From: Bacillus_I endophytica_A
GTDB taxonomy: Bacteria > Bacillota > Bacilli > Bacillales > Bacillaceae_H
NCBI RefSeq assembly: GCF_026790145.1
Contig: NZ_JALAMS010000011.1
Coordinates: 124,001 to 188,000, forward strand
Length of the DNA: 64,000 bases
Reading direction: 5' to 3'
The position numbers and the translations under genes are program-made. The notes beneath the pieces are model-generated. The model did no database searches. It was not told the origin of the DNA and saw nothing but the letters and a program-made list of their open reading frames with translations. Shown here in pieces: positions 8,958-18,141 of this stretch (its first letter is position 1; every line of letters begins with the position of its first letter).

Positions 8958-9257
8958 TTAATTTGTTTCGTCTGTTAATCGAACAAGCATACGAGCTAAG
9001 TGATGACGATCCTCTTCTTCGCCAACTTTCCATAGTTGTTGTAGTAAGTACTCTTCGCGGTTTTTAGGTTCTTCATTCTTCGCTAGATAGTCTGCTACTT
9101 TTTTCGCTGACTTTGCAACAGCTTCTTTGCTTAATCCAAGCTTTTGACCCTTTTCTACTTTATCACCTAAGTAGTTCTTGAATTCCTCAAAGTTTTGAAG
9201 AATTTGCTCTTTCTCTTCTTCGCTTTTTTCACGTACTGCTTTTTCTGCTCTTTCCAT
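8958..9257 (-). CDS. DUF3243 protein, YmfJ-like
   Basis: A 99-residue charged, mostly helical soluble protein. The central stretch (NFEEFKNYLGDKVEKGQKLG) and the following AKKVADYLAKNEEP are typical of the DUF3243 family found throughout Bacillus (YmfJ). The N-terminal 20 residues are an extra Glu/Lys-rich extension. Function is unknown. AGGAG lies 10 bases before the ATG. It follows the AI-2E family gene after about 80 bases and could be read with it. Confidence 0.8.
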   Translation of the reverse strand: MERAEKAVREKSEEEKEQILQNFEEFKNYLGDKVEKGQKLGLSKEAVAKSAKKVADYLAKNEEPKNREEYLLQQLWKVGEEEDRHHLARMLVRLTDETN

Positions 9258-9339
9258 TTGTAAAAACTCCTAATAGTTTGTACTAACTTATATTAGGTTG
9301 GTTCCCCCATTTCGAGCTTTCAAACATGTAAAAGTGTTT

Positions 9340-10428
9340 TTATTCTTCGTGCACATTATAGTATGGAAACAGCAGTTCATACACTTTCATAACAACAACT
9401 TTTAGCACACAATATGTTGGAAGGGCAAGAAGCAGGCCTACAAATCCGAAGAAGCTCCCAGATGCAAGCAAAAGTAAAATAACGGTTACAGGATGCACAT
9501 CAAGCTTTTTCCCCATAACTTGTGGAGAAATTAAGTTACTTTCAATTTGCTGAATAATGATAATCCCAATAATCACGTAAAGAGCAAGGCGAGGCTCTTG
9601 AATAAAACCGACAATCACGCCTGGCACTGTGCCAATAAAAGGGCCTACAAACGGAATTAGATTCGTAAACAGCGCAATTAAAGCTAAAATTAGCGCATAA
9701 TCAAGCCCAAGCAAAAGATATAAGATATAAACACAAATCCCTACAAACAAGCTCACAATAACTTGTCCTTGCACATAAGCGCTTAATGTACTACTTGCTT
9801 GCTTTAATACATCATACGTTACTTCACGATATTTAGCTGATGGAATAAAGCGTGAGAAAGTCTTTGGAAGCTTATGTCCGTCTTTCAACATATAAAAGAG
9901 GACAAATGGCACTGTAATAATGACAATAATGGTATTACGTAAAAAGTCAATAATTTGAATTGTGCTATTCCCAAGTGTTGTTGCTACTTCACCAAGCATC
10001 TCAGTTGCACGCTTTTCAAGATCATTATTAGCAAGGCGAGCTCTAAGTTCATCAGACCATGGAAGGGTTTGAAGGTCTTGAATATTATCCGTTATATCCC
10101 GAGCAACGTTTGGCAAAAAGTTCACAAACTGAGCAAGCTGATGAGATACAATTGGATATAAGTATGTTCCAACGCTTGTTACTCCTGTAATAAAAGCCGA
10201 GAAAACAAGCAGAATAGCTAGGATTCTCGGAATTTTTAGAAGCGTTAGTAAAAAAACGATCGGGCGCAACAAATAATACAGAACGCCCGCAATAATAAGA
10301 GGGGCCAAAATATTTGTAATCATGCTTATTATTGGTGTGATAACAAAGGATACTTTTGAAAGCATGAAAAGTATCGTTAAAAATAGTAAAATTAAAACAC
10401 CTGACTGCAGTGCCTTAGACTTTCTCAT
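9340..10428 (-). CDS. AI-2E family transporter
   Basis: A 362-residue membrane protein with about eight hydrophobic segments. Late motifs such as NLIPFVGPFIG and the C-terminal NLISPQVMGKKLDVHPVTVI are characteristic of the AI-2E (PF01594) family. Members export small molecules or act in sodium/proton exchange; most have no proven substrate. An in-frame ATG at 10473 would add 15 charged residues, but the ATG at 10428 has GAGAAGGAG and AAAGGG upstream and starts just before the first membrane segment. It follows the TelA gene by about 50 bases, so co-transcription is likely. Confidence 0.88.
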   Translation of the reverse strand: MRKSKALQSGVLILLFLTILFMLSKVSFVITPIISMITNILAPLIIAGVLYYLLRPIVFLLTLLKIPRILAILLVFSAFITGVTSVGTYLYPIVSHQLAQFVNFLPNVARDITDNIQDLQTLPWSDELRARLANNDLEKRATEMLGEVATTLGNSTIQIIDFLRNTIIVIITVPFVLFYMLKDGHKLPKTFSRFIPSAKYREVTYDVLKQASSTLSAYVQGQVIVSLFVGICVYILYLLLGLDYALILALIALFTNLIPFVGPFIGTVPGVIVGFIQEPRLALYVIIGIIIIQQIESNLISPQVMGKKLDVHPVTVILLLLASGSFFGFVGLLLALPTYCVLKVVVMKVYELLFPYYNVHEE

Positions 10429-10480
10429 AAAACCCTTTTCTCCTTCTCTCTCTACCTTACTTTTTTTAAACATAGGCTCT

Positions 10481-11632
10481 TTACGTTAAATCAAGAAGAC
10501 GTTTTTTTAAGTTATCTTCCATGTGCTGTAATTCTCGTTCAGCTTCCTTCCGTTTTGTCCGGCCATCTGCTTGAATTTGAAGCACTTCTTCTAATGTTTC
10601 AACTAAATTTTCTTGCGTTTTTTGGAGCGTTTCAATGTCAACAAGCCCACGCTCGTTCTCTCTTGCAATATCAACCGTATTTTTCTTCAATAGCTCTGAA
10701 TTCTTTAACAATAAATCATTCGTTGTGTTCGTTACCTCACGCTGCGCTTCCATTGCTTTTTCTTGTCTTAAAAGTGTAAGAGCAATCACAACTTGATTTT
10801 TCCATAGAGGAATTGCCGTTAGAATAGAGCTTTGTATTTTTTCTACAAGTGTTTGATTTACTTCCTGAATCATTCGAATTTGAGGAGCGCTTTGAATAGC
10901 AATTTGTCTGCTTAACTTCAGATCATACGTTCGTTTATCAAGACGAGTCATAAACTGCTTTACATCGTTCACTTCTTGCACTGTTAAATAATTGTCCGTT
11001 TTTAACGCTTCTTGTTCAAGCTTTGGAAGCGTTTCTGTTTCAAGAAGTTCTAGTTTATGTTCAGCTGCTGCAATATAGATATTTAATGCATCAAAGTACT
11101 CCTTGTTTTTATCATAGAGCTTTTCAAGCATAAGAAGATCTCGGTACAGCTCTTGCTTTGTGTGCTCAAGCTGATCAGCAATTTTCTCAATTTCCACTTG
11201 TAAGCTGCTGTATTTTGGAAAAATACCTTTTGCTGAACGAGAAATAGTAGAGAAAAAGCGGCCCACTCTTCCTTGTTTCTTACCTGATAGCTCATCAAGA
11301 TTAAGCTGTTTAATTTTCCCCATAAGATCTGTCAGCACTTCTCCTACTGGTCCTGTATCTTTTGCCTGAACATGCTGAAGCACGCCTTGAGAGAACTTAG
11401 AAATCTCGGACTGTGCAGCAACTCCATATTGCAAAATTGCCTGATGATCATTTTGATTAATTTGCTCTGAAATTTTAATTGCTTTTTCTTTATATTGAGG
11501 AGAAAGCCTTTCAATTGATTTTACCTCTCCTTTTTCTTCTTTAGAGAGCTCAGTTGAAGATTCATTTGTTTTAAATGGGTCACTTAATAAATCATCAAAA
11601 CTGCTTAAAGAATTATCTTTGAATTCGTTCAT
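10481..11632 (-). CDS. TelA/YaaN family toxic-anion resistance protein
   Basis: A 383-residue soluble, helix-rich protein. The pattern (an N-terminal acidic region, GPVGEVLTDLMGKIKQLN, then long coiled-coil segments to a charged C-terminus) fits the TelA family named for tellurite resistance. In B. subtilis the homologue yaaN sits next to xpaC, as here. ATG at 11632 has AAAGGGTGA upstream and follows the XpaC stop by 13 bases; an earlier ATG near 11704 lies inside xpaC and is rejected. A role in envelope stress is an inference; the real function is unclear. Confidence 0.88.
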   Translation of the reverse strand: MNEFKDNSLSSFDDLLSDPFKTNESSTELSKEEKGEVKSIERLSPQYKEKAIKISEQINQNDHQAILQYGVAAQSEISKFSQGVLQHVQAKDTGPVGEVLTDLMGKIKQLNLDELSGKKQGRVGRFFSTISRSAKGIFPKYSSLQVEIEKIADQLEHTKQELYRDLLMLEKLYDKNKEYFDALNIYIAAAEHKLELLETETLPKLEQEALKTDNYLTVQEVNDVKQFMTRLDKRTYDLKLSRQIAIQSAPQIRMIQEVNQTLVEKIQSSILTAIPLWKNQVVIALTLLRQEKAMEAQREVTNTTNDLLLKNSELLKKNTVDIARENERGLVDIETLQKTQENLVETLEEVLQIQADGRTKRKEAERELQHMEDNLKKRLLDLT

Positions 11633-11645
11633 TTTATCACCCTTT

Positions 11646-12275
11646 TCATTTCCCTGCTGGTGGTTTACTTTCTCCATAGCTGTTATGAAGAAGACTCTGC
11701 TCAATTTCGAGCGCTGTTAGATCTTGGCTAATGCTAGATGTTAGAACTTCATCATATTTCACAATTAATTCATCTAACGTGTCTTCTGTTTCACTTAGCG
11801 CAATTTTCACTTCTGCATTTTTAGTTGGCTTCGCAAGTAAAAATATATATCGATCAACAATTTTGACCGTAGAAGGCAAATATTTTTTAAAAAAGTCTTG
11901 TGCTTCATAAAATCGAGCAGGTTCTTTATCAACCATATCAATAATGGAGCGACCAACTTTTTGAAGTTTGTTAATTTTAATCCATACATGCATTGATTTC
12001 ACTTTAAAACGAGACTGACTTAGCATACGAAGTGATTTTCTCGCTTCTTTTACATGATGGTCAACATATGCTTTTTGCTCTTTAAACGGATCGTAGCGGA
12101 AATTTCGGCGCAAAAGAAAGTAACATAAACAGAGGAGAACCGTTGCGCTCCACGTTCCTATCCCAATTAATATAGAAAAGAACAGCGGAATATCTAAAAA
12201 GAACGCCGCTCCAACGATTGTTACAAACCCAGCTAAACCTGAATACAGCAACGTTTGAATGATTCGCTTGATCAC
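11646..12275 (-). CDS. xpaC: XpaC-like membrane protein
   Basis: A 209-residue protein with two N-terminal membrane segments (about residues 8-28 and 32-53) and a helical cytoplasmic part. Length and gene order match B. subtilis XpaC, first linked to hydrolysis of 5-bromo-4-chloroindolyl phosphate, and its partner YaaN. The biochemical role of XpaC is not settled. It heads a probable xpaC-telA-AI-2E operon. The preceding gene on this strand has a strong terminator, so this gene needs its own promoter in the 150-base gap. Confidence 0.82.
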   Translation of the reverse strand: MIKRIIQTLLYSGLAGFVTIVGAAFFLDIPLFFSILIGIGTWSATVLLCLCYFLLRRNFRYDPFKEQKAYVDHHVKEARKSLRMLSQSRFKVKSMHVWIKINKLQKVGRSIIDMVDKEPARFYEAQDFFKKYLPSTVKIVDRYIFLLAKPTKNAEVKIALSETEDTLDELIVKYDEVLTSSISQDLTALEIEQSLLHNSYGESKPPAGK

Positions 12276-12423
12276 TTTACAATTTCCTCCCTATTAGCGA
12301 ACATTTTCTTTCATAATAGCACACTTCATCTAAATATTCGAACGAGTTTGCTTTCGGTGTTTCTTCACTATGTTATACGTTTTTTCTCTATCTAAAGTTT
12401 CATTTTTCCGCTTTTGAACTTAT

Positions 12424-12457
12424 AAAAAAAGTGTGAGGGATATATCCCTCACACTTT
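12424..12457 (-). terminator. Terminator of the LTA-synthase-like gene
   Basis: A 24-base self-complementary stem at 12431-12454 (GTGTGAGGGA arm), followed on the minus strand by a T run. Confidence 0.92.
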
Positions 12458-14626
12458 TTATTTAGCTTCAGATTCTTGAGTTTCAGACTCTTGAGTTTTA
12501 GTTTGTGGCGTTTCAGACCCTTGAAGTTCAGATCCTGGCGCTGCTGGCTCATAATCTGCTCCATCTTTTGCTTGTTCTTCGCTCGCTTCAAGACCGTAAC
12601 CTTTAGCTTTATATTCTGCTTCTTTTTCCTGTTTTTCTTGTTCAAGAGTTTTCTTCTCTTTTTCAAGGAATCCAGGTTCTTTTGCTAATTTATCATCTTT
12701 TGAATAATCAAATGATGAACGCTTCGGTTGTTCAAACCCTTTTAAGTCATAGAAACGGAGTAAATCACCATATACAAGCTTATCTGAAAGCTCTAGTTTC
12801 TTCTGTACAAGCTCTTGGTCTTTTTTCGTTTCATCTGTACTTGGGAGTTTTTCTCCTGTTGCGTTGTCATACACTTTATCATCAATCTGTGTATATTCTG
12901 GTGTTACAAAGTCTCCGTTACGGAACGGTACGATTTGCTGATGATCTTTTGATAGAAGATCTGTACCAAATTGAATTTGGTTTTTCGTATCGACTCCGAG
13001 TAAGTGTTCTACAGTTGGTCTTACATCGACTTGTCCGCCGTACGTATCCTGCACTCCACCTTTGCCTTCAAGACCTGGTGCATGGATAAACAGTGGTACA
13101 CGCTGAAGCTGTGCTTCTTCAAAGTCGTTGATATCTTTACCCATAACTTTGCTCATTGCTTTTTTATGGTTTTCAGAAATACCGTAATGGTCACCGTACA
13201 TTACGAATACTGTATTCTCATAAAGACCAGCTTCCTTCATATCATTGAAGAATTGCTCTAAAGCTTCGTCCATGTATCGTGCTGTTTGGAAGTAGTTATC
13301 AACAGATGTGTCACCTGTATCTCCTGGTGCAATCGTCTTTTTATCATCACTTAACGGATAAGGGAAATGATTTGATAACGTAATAAACTTCGTATAGAAC
13401 GGTTGTTTTAATGATTCTAAATATGGCATTGATTCTTTAAAGTATGGTTTATCTTCTAAACCGTAGTTTAAGACATGACCATCTACCATATTGTAGTAGC
13501 TTTCATCAAAGAAATGATCGTAGCCAAATGCTTTATAGTTTTCTTCACGGTTCCAGAACGTTTTGTTGTTTCCGTGGAAGACCGCTGTATCTTTATATCC
13601 ATTTTCCTTCAATAGTTGCGGTAAAGCTTGGTACGTGTTTTCAGCTTTTGTTGAGAACACAGAACCTTGTGGTAATGGATAAATACTATTTTCCATCATA
13701 AATTCAGCATCAGATGTTTTACCTTGACCTGTTTGGTGGAACAGATTCTTAAAGTATAAAGTATTACTATCTTTGGCTAAGCTATTTAAGAATGGAGTTA
13801 CTTCTTGCCCATTTAACTTATAGTCAATCATAAATGATTGGAGGGACTCAAGTGAAATGTAAACAACATTCTTCCCTTTTAATTGACCAAAATATTCTGG
13901 GTTTGGTTCTGCATAAGATGCTTTTGCAAAGTTCTCTACTTCTGTAACATCACTGCTGTCTGCTAAAGCTCGTTGAGCAGATGATTTTGTACTTTGAATT
14001 GCATCATAAATTGTATAGTTGTAAGCACCAAGATATTTTACAAGATAGTTACGATCAAACGCACGTGTTAGAAGCTGTGGACGATCTGATTCAGCAAGAG
14101 CTAAGTTTCCTGCAAAAATCATAATCGCTGCTGTAAAAACAGCTACAATTCCACGACGGCTAAATTTCTCCGCATGTGGTTTAACAACTTTAAATAGAAC
14201 AAGTGCGATTAAGATGATTGTATCTGTAAAATAAAAAATATCTGTTGGTGTCATTAATGCTTGTGCACTTCCGCCTAGTTTACCAAAGTTTTCAGTTTGT
14301 CTTAAAACCGGTATTGTAATGAAGTCATTGAAAAAGCGGTAAAACACAATATTCGCAAATAGAATAAATGATAATACAAAGTTAATCGCAATCAATACTC
14401 TATACTGCGCTTTCCCCTTGAAAAATAGCGCAATTCCTAAAAAGAATAAGGAAGAGCTGATTGGGTTAATGAATAATAAAAACTTCTGCATTGAATTGTC
14501 AATTCCAAGATCAAATTCAAATCGATAAGCTGCGTAAGTTTTTAACCAAAATAGAACCGCAATAAATAGGAAAAGTCCTAAATGCGTGTTCAAAAATTGT
14601 TGACCTTTCCTGAAAAACGATTTCAT
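12458..14626 (-). CDS. Lipoteichoic acid synthase family protein (LtaS/YfnI/YqgS type)
   Basis: A 722-residue membrane phosphoglycerol transferase. Five N-terminal membrane segments lie within the first 190 residues. An extracellular sulfatase-like domain follows, with a metal-site SLES stretch near residue 258, the nucleophile threonine in GQGKTSDAE near 300 and MYGDHYG near 475. The family transfers glycerol phosphate from phosphatidylglycerol to the growing teichoic chain or primes it. After about residue 630 there is an unusual tail of 90 residues, rich in Lys, Glu and Gln and ending in repeated ESETQ units; typical LtaS proteins stop near 640-650. It is monocistronic with a strong terminator. 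Which paralogue it is cannot be told. Confidence 0.92.
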   Translation of the reverse strand: MKSFFRKGQQFLNTHLGLFLFIAVLFWLKTYAAYRFEFDLGIDNSMQKFLLFINPISSSLFFLGIALFFKGKAQYRVLIAINFVLSFILFANIVFYRFFNDFITIPVLRQTENFGKLGGSAQALMTPTDIFYFTDTIILIALVLFKVVKPHAEKFSRRGIVAVFTAAIMIFAGNLALAESDRPQLLTRAFDRNYLVKYLGAYNYTIYDAIQSTKSSAQRALADSSDVTEVENFAKASYAEPNPEYFGQLKGKNVVYISLESLQSFMIDYKLNGQEVTPFLNSLAKDSNTLYFKNLFHQTGQGKTSDAEFMMENSIYPLPQGSVFSTKAENTYQALPQLLKENGYKDTAVFHGNNKTFWNREENYKAFGYDHFFDESYYNMVDGHVLNYGLEDKPYFKESMPYLESLKQPFYTKFITLSNHFPYPLSDDKKTIAPGDTGDTSVDNYFQTARYMDEALEQFFNDMKEAGLYENTVFVMYGDHYGISENHKKAMSKVMGKDINDFEEAQLQRVPLFIHAPGLEGKGGVQDTYGGQVDVRPTVEHLLGVDTKNQIQFGTDLLSKDHQQIVPFRNGDFVTPEYTQIDDKVYDNATGEKLPSTDETKKDQELVQKKLELSDKLVYGDLLRFYDLKGFEQPKRSSFDYSKDDKLAKEPGFLEKEKKTLEQEKQEKEAEYKAKGYGLEASEEQAKDGADYEPAAPGSELQGSETPQTKTQESETQESEAK

Positions 14627-14739
14627 ACTTTCACCTCTCTACAATTAACGTTCCCTTTTTTTTATAAGAAAATGAACGCAACAAAAAAAGACAAACTCCC
14701 TAACAGAATAAAAGAGAGCTTTTTGGACAGTATGCCACT

Positions 14740-14836
14740 ATTCTACCGCTTAGCTGATAGAAGTCAAATGATATTTTTGGAAAAAGAGCTTTTTTTGTAG
14801 GTTTTCCTATTATACGTTATTCTTTTTATTTTACAA
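14740..14836 (-). promoter_or_regulatory. Two tandem candidate promoters of the LTA-synthase-like gene
   Basis: Distal: TTGTAA (14836-14831), 16 bases, TATAAT (14814-14809). Proximal: TTGACT (14767-14762), 16 bases, TAGAAT (14745-14740). Both give leaders of about 110-180 bases. No TGAAAC-type sigma-M promoter was found. Confidence 0.5.
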
Positions 14837-15236
14837 ATAGCCCATTTTACCTATTCATATCTTAAAGCCGCACTTTATTCTAACTCCCTTTACCCTCTTT
14901 CGATTAAAAGTATGCTTCGTTTTTTATTTTCTTTCATAAATCGAACAAAGTGAGTGGAGCTAGGAATTAATATATGTTGTCCTATCTCTAAGTAGTATAT
15001 ATATTATTTGTTTTTCTCCGATAAAACTCCTGCCGTTTCCTTAAAACACCTGTGAATTTTCTCAGAACGTTTTACACTATACGGGATGTGATCGAAGAAT
15101 ACAACAAACAATATTTGCTAATGAGAAAACAACAACACTTTTTTGTTCTGTCTTTTTTCTCTATTTGCCTTTTCCCTATATATAGACGATTGTGTTTTTA
15201 TTTTGTTTCAGTTTTTATAAAATTTCTATTAAGATA
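14837..15236. other. AT-rich intergenic stretch with no supported gene
   Basis: About 400 bases between the two minus-strand genes. Short plus-strand frames exist (for instance 15052-15237), but they have no ribosome site and a composition rich in Phe and Leu expected from AT-rich spacer. No tRNA, riboswitch or operator was recognised. Confidence 0.6.
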
Positions 15237-15238
15237 AA

Positions 15239-15277
15239 AAAATGAGGAAGCACCTGTATAAGGATGCTTCCTCATTC
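15239..15277 (-). terminator. Terminator overlapping the end of the MFS gene
   Basis: Perfect 12-bp arms at 15241-15252 and 15265-15276 (AATGAGGAAGCA) with a T run on the minus strand. The stop codon lies inside the stem. Confidence 0.9.
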
Positions 15278-16501
15278 TTTATCTGGTTGAATTCGCCACC
15301 ATACGAGAATTCCTCCAATAAGACTAAGCACAACATTTATATAAAAAAGACCCTTATCCATATGAGTTGTTAAAATAGCGAAGACAGGAGGACCAAGGGC
15401 AACTCCAACAAAACGCATAGAGCTATAAATGGACGTAATTGTCCCTCTTTCTTCCTTATCAACTCCCTCTGTAATAAGGGCGTCAAGACTCGGTAACGAA
15501 CTTCCAATTCCAATCCCTGTTAACACCAAGAGACCAACAAGCACAACAAAAGAAGAGAAAAAGGACGCAATAAATAACGAAACAGCGATGAGTAGCAGTC
15601 CAATCACTGTAATCCATTTCATAAAGAGCTTGTTTTGTTTGATCACTTTTCCTGTTATAAAAGACGCTAAACAGAGGATTGCAAGCGGTATAGCCAACAC
15701 AAGCCCTTTATCAACACCAACCATTCCAAATTCTTTCTCAAGTCTGTTTGCTAAATAAAAAAGAAAACCGAACAAAATAAACATTAAAATAATACCAGCA
15801 ATAAAAATGCTGTATAACCAGTGACCTTCTTCTTTAAAAATTCTTTTCACTTTTTTTAAAAATTCGTTAAGTGGTAATGGTTCATCTTGCTGTTTTGGTA
15901 CTTTCACACAGAAAAAAAGAAAAATGACAGAAATTAGACAAAGAACAGGAATAGCAAAGAAAGGCATAAACCATACAACTACGGCTAGTAAGGACCCTAA
16001 TATAGGGCTAACAACTTTCCCCAATGTATTAGCGGTTTCCACAATACCTAGATTTGCACTAACTTCTTTTTCGTCTTTGTACAAATCTCCAACAAGAGGA
16101 AGCACAATAGGAGAAGCCCCTGCAGCCCCAATTCCTTGCAGTATCCGACCAATTAAAATCATCATATAAGGTTCATTAATTTGCCATGCTGCATACCCAG
16201 AAACCAGCCCACCTAATAAAGAGATAATAAGGCTTGGAATAATGATTTTCTTTCGTCCAAAGCGATCTGAAAGATAGCCTGCAACGGGAATTAAAATAAT
16301 AGCAGCTACGGAATAGAGCGTAATAATAAGGCTTGACTGGAAAGAACTAATAGAAAGCTCTTTCTCTAGAGTTGGTAGGATCGGGATAAGCATTGAATTT
16401 CCCAATGTCATTACAAGGGGAATTGTAGCAATTGAAATTAAGCATAGGACCCCAGGAACATTTTCTTTTGGTGAGTTATTACATGTTGCTGATTCTTTCA
16501 C
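15272..16501 (-). CDS. MFS transporter, DHA1 drug-efflux type
   Basis: A 409-residue protein with about twelve membrane segments. It has the MFS motif A form GYLSDRFGRKK near residue 85 and the antiporter-type stretch GRILQGIGAAGASPIVLPLV in the fifth segment, both typical of proton-driven drug exporters. The substrate is unknown. It is monocistronic with a terminator that overlaps its stop. The GH18-like gene upstream on the same strand has its own terminator, so the two are separate units. Confidence 0.9.
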   Translation of the reverse strand: MKESATCNNSPKENVPGVLCLISIATIPLVMTLGNSMLIPILPTLEKELSISSFQSSLIITLYSVAAIILIPVAGYLSDRFGRKKIIIPSLIISLLGGLVSGYAAWQINEPYMMILIGRILQGIGAAGASPIVLPLVGDLYKDEKEVSANLGIVETANTLGKVVSPILGSLLAVVVWFMPFFAIPVLCLISVIFLFFCVKVPKQQDEPLPLNEFLKKVKRIFKEEGHWLYSIFIAGIILMFILFGFLFYLANRLEKEFGMVGVDKGLVLAIPLAILCLASFITGKVIKQNKLFMKWITVIGLLLIAVSLFIASFFSSFVVLVGLLVLTGIGIGSSLPSLDALITEGVDKEERGTITSIYSSMRFVGVALGPPVFAILTTHMDKGLFYINVVLSLIGGILVWWRIQPDKE

Positions 16502-16596
16502 TATTCTTCACCTTTCTTGCTCTATAAAAGCTGATGATACTCTTACTATTCCCGCTTGCTTTGTTTTCACAATAGAGAAAGTTTGGTAATGAAAAA

Positions 16597-16624
16597 AGAC
16601 CCTCATATATGTATGAGGGTCTTC
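16597..16624 (-). terminator. Terminator of the GH18-like gene
   Basis: Self-complementary stem GACCCTCATA with its partner at 16599-16622, followed by a T run on the minus strand. Confidence 0.9.
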
Positions 16625-16637
16625 TCGAATTTTAACA

Positions 16638-17942
16638 TTACTTAAAGCAATAAAAGTTTGAGCATTCTTTTTGTAAATGCAATAATGCATAAACACTTCC
16701 CATATTTGTGCCCACTACAACCCAAGGCGAATATGCTACATTACTTTTCTCTGGTTCAAATTCTTGCACTGGCCACTGAGCCATATAAAGCACACCATTA
16801 TGTTTAACAATTTCACCTTGTTCATAAGTTTTCGTTGGCTGCCATTTTATGCTTTTTGGCATTTTATTTTTAACTTTGTTTTCTGTTTGTGTTTCTTCTG
16901 GTTCCTCTGTTTCTGTAACTGTACTATGAATTTGCTTAAGGGTTGTTTCGTTCTGCTCGGCATTTTCTTCATTCTCTAATACAATTACGCCACCTGTTTT
17001 GTTAAGCGCTAGATTTGTTTTTTCTTGCACAGTTTCCTGGGTTTCCCTTGTTTCCTTCGTTTCTTTCGTTTCTTTCGTTTCTTTCGTTTCCTGGATTTCT
17101 TCTTTTATTTCTGTTTTAGGCATTTCTTCTACATCGTTTGGTTTACTCTGTTCCTGTGCTAATGACTTAGTTTCAACAGGCTCTAAGTTTTCCGAAACTG
17201 GAATGCTAAGTGTTATTTTATTTCCATCTCCTACTTGCTCTGTCCAGTAGGCAATTGTTTGCTTTGACTCTTCATAAGACATTGTTTCGGTGTCATTAGT
17301 AGGCATAATGTTTACCCAATCCACTGCAGCGAAGATACTTTTTACTTCTTCACTTAATTCACTTGCTTCGTTTTCATCATTAGAATGACGAACAGAAAGG
17401 GTAAGCAATGTTTGGCTTTCACTCGAAATTTGATCAAGCTCATGAATAAGTTCAATATAAAACAACTGCTTTTCTTTTTCATCTTGAGAAGCCCAGTCAA
17501 CATTGATGCCGTCTACTCCATATGTTTGAATAAGATTTTTCACTTCTTCACTAAACGTCTTTTGTATAGTTTCTTCTGCCGGAAGAGCCGCATATGCGCT
17601 AGCATCCGCTTCTTTCAAATCTATAAGCACCTTTACTCCATGTTCATGTGCTTTTAAGACAAGCTCTTTTAATTTCTCTGTATCTTGAGGTGAAGGGATT
17701 CTCCCATCTTTCTCCATATATAAACTACCGTATATAACATGAGTAACGCTCTCCCATTGGATTGCTTTTTCAAGATCTACGTTATCGTTAGCTGAATAGT
17801 ATCCCATGATTCGAAAAGAATCTTCTCCTTCGTTCCCAACTGGAATACTTGTTAAGTCTTGTGCGAATGCTTTTAACATATATGGGGAAAAACCTAATAA
17901 TAAAAGAGACGCACAAAACAGAACAACACACACTTTCTTCAT
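16638..17942 (-). CDS. Secreted GH18-like protein with CBM5/12-like module; catalytic Glu missing
   Basis: A 434-residue exported protein. A signal peptide (MKKVCVVLFCASLLLLGFSP) ends near AFAQ. Residues about 43-250 form a glycoside hydrolase 18-like barrel (IMGYYSAND, THVIYGSL, DLKEADAS). The family active-site motif DGxDxDxE reads DGINVDWA at 144-151: the middle Asp is Asn and the proton donor Glu is Ala. It should thus bind rather than cut chitin or peptidoglycan sugars. A Glu/Lys/Thr-rich linker with ETK repeats follows, then a module near 365-415 (WQPTKTYEQGEIVKHNG and a later PWVVVG) like carbohydrate-binding family 5/12. The last 15 residues hold two Cys. It may be a cell-wall lectin. 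Confidence 0.8.
   Translation of the reverse strand: MKKVCVVLFCASLLLLGFSPYMLKAFAQDLTSIPVGNEGEDSFRIMGYYSANDNVDLEKAIQWESVTHVIYGSLYMEKDGRIPSPQDTEKLKELVLKAHEHGVKVLIDLKEADASAYAALPAEETIQKTFSEEVKNLIQTYGVDGINVDWASQDEKEKQLFYIELIHELDQISSESQTLLTLSVRHSNDENEASELSEEVKSIFAAVDWVNIMPTNDTETMSYEESKQTIAYWTEQVGDGNKITLSIPVSENLEPVETKSLAQEQSKPNDVEEMPKTEIKEEIQETKETKETKETKETRETQETVQEKTNLALNKTGGVIVLENEENAEQNETTLKQIHSTVTETEEPEETQTENKVKNKMPKSIKWQPTKTYEQGEIVKHNGVLYMAQWPVQEFEPEKSNVAYSPWVVVGTNMGSVYALLHLQKECSNFYCFK
17041..17100 (-). repeat. Nine-base tandem repeat coding for Glu-Thr-Lys
   Basis: Nine-base units (TTTCTTTCG and near variants on the plus strand) occur about four to five times in phase inside the linker of the GH18-like gene, giving repeated ETK triplets, then ETR and ETQ. 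Copy number may vary between strains by slippage without shifting the frame. Confidence 0.85.
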
Positions 17943-18092
17943 AATTAAGCCCCGCTTCTATTTTTACTTGTAACATGTTTGTAATTTTTGATTTTATTAT
18001 CATATCACGAATAAGCAGCGAAGTTAAGAAGATATTTGTAATATTTTTAACATAAATGTATTATTAGTAACATACTATTGGCCTATAAAAAA

Positions 18093-18131
18093 GTAAAAAA
18101 CAAGATAATAAGGTATTATCTTGTTTTTTCA
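18093..18131 (-). terminator. Terminator of the SDR gene
   Basis: A 14-bp stem (18097-18110 with 18114-18127) and 3-base loop, with a T run on the minus strand. Confidence 0.88.
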
Positions 18132-18141
18132 CTTCCTATAT

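Noticed and set aside
14990..15015. Stretch similar to the centre of the B. subtilis dif site
   Set aside because: Only the AT core agrees with my memory of dif; both outer arms differ at about half of the positions, and AT-rich spacer matches such cores by chance.
15052..15237. 61-codon plus-strand frame after a GTG
   Set aside because: No ribosome site or terminator; rich in Phe, Leu and Tyr as expected from T-rich spacer.
16508..16696. 62-codon minus-strand frame
   Set aside because: It reads through the terminator of the GH18-like gene and overlaps its 3' end in another frame.
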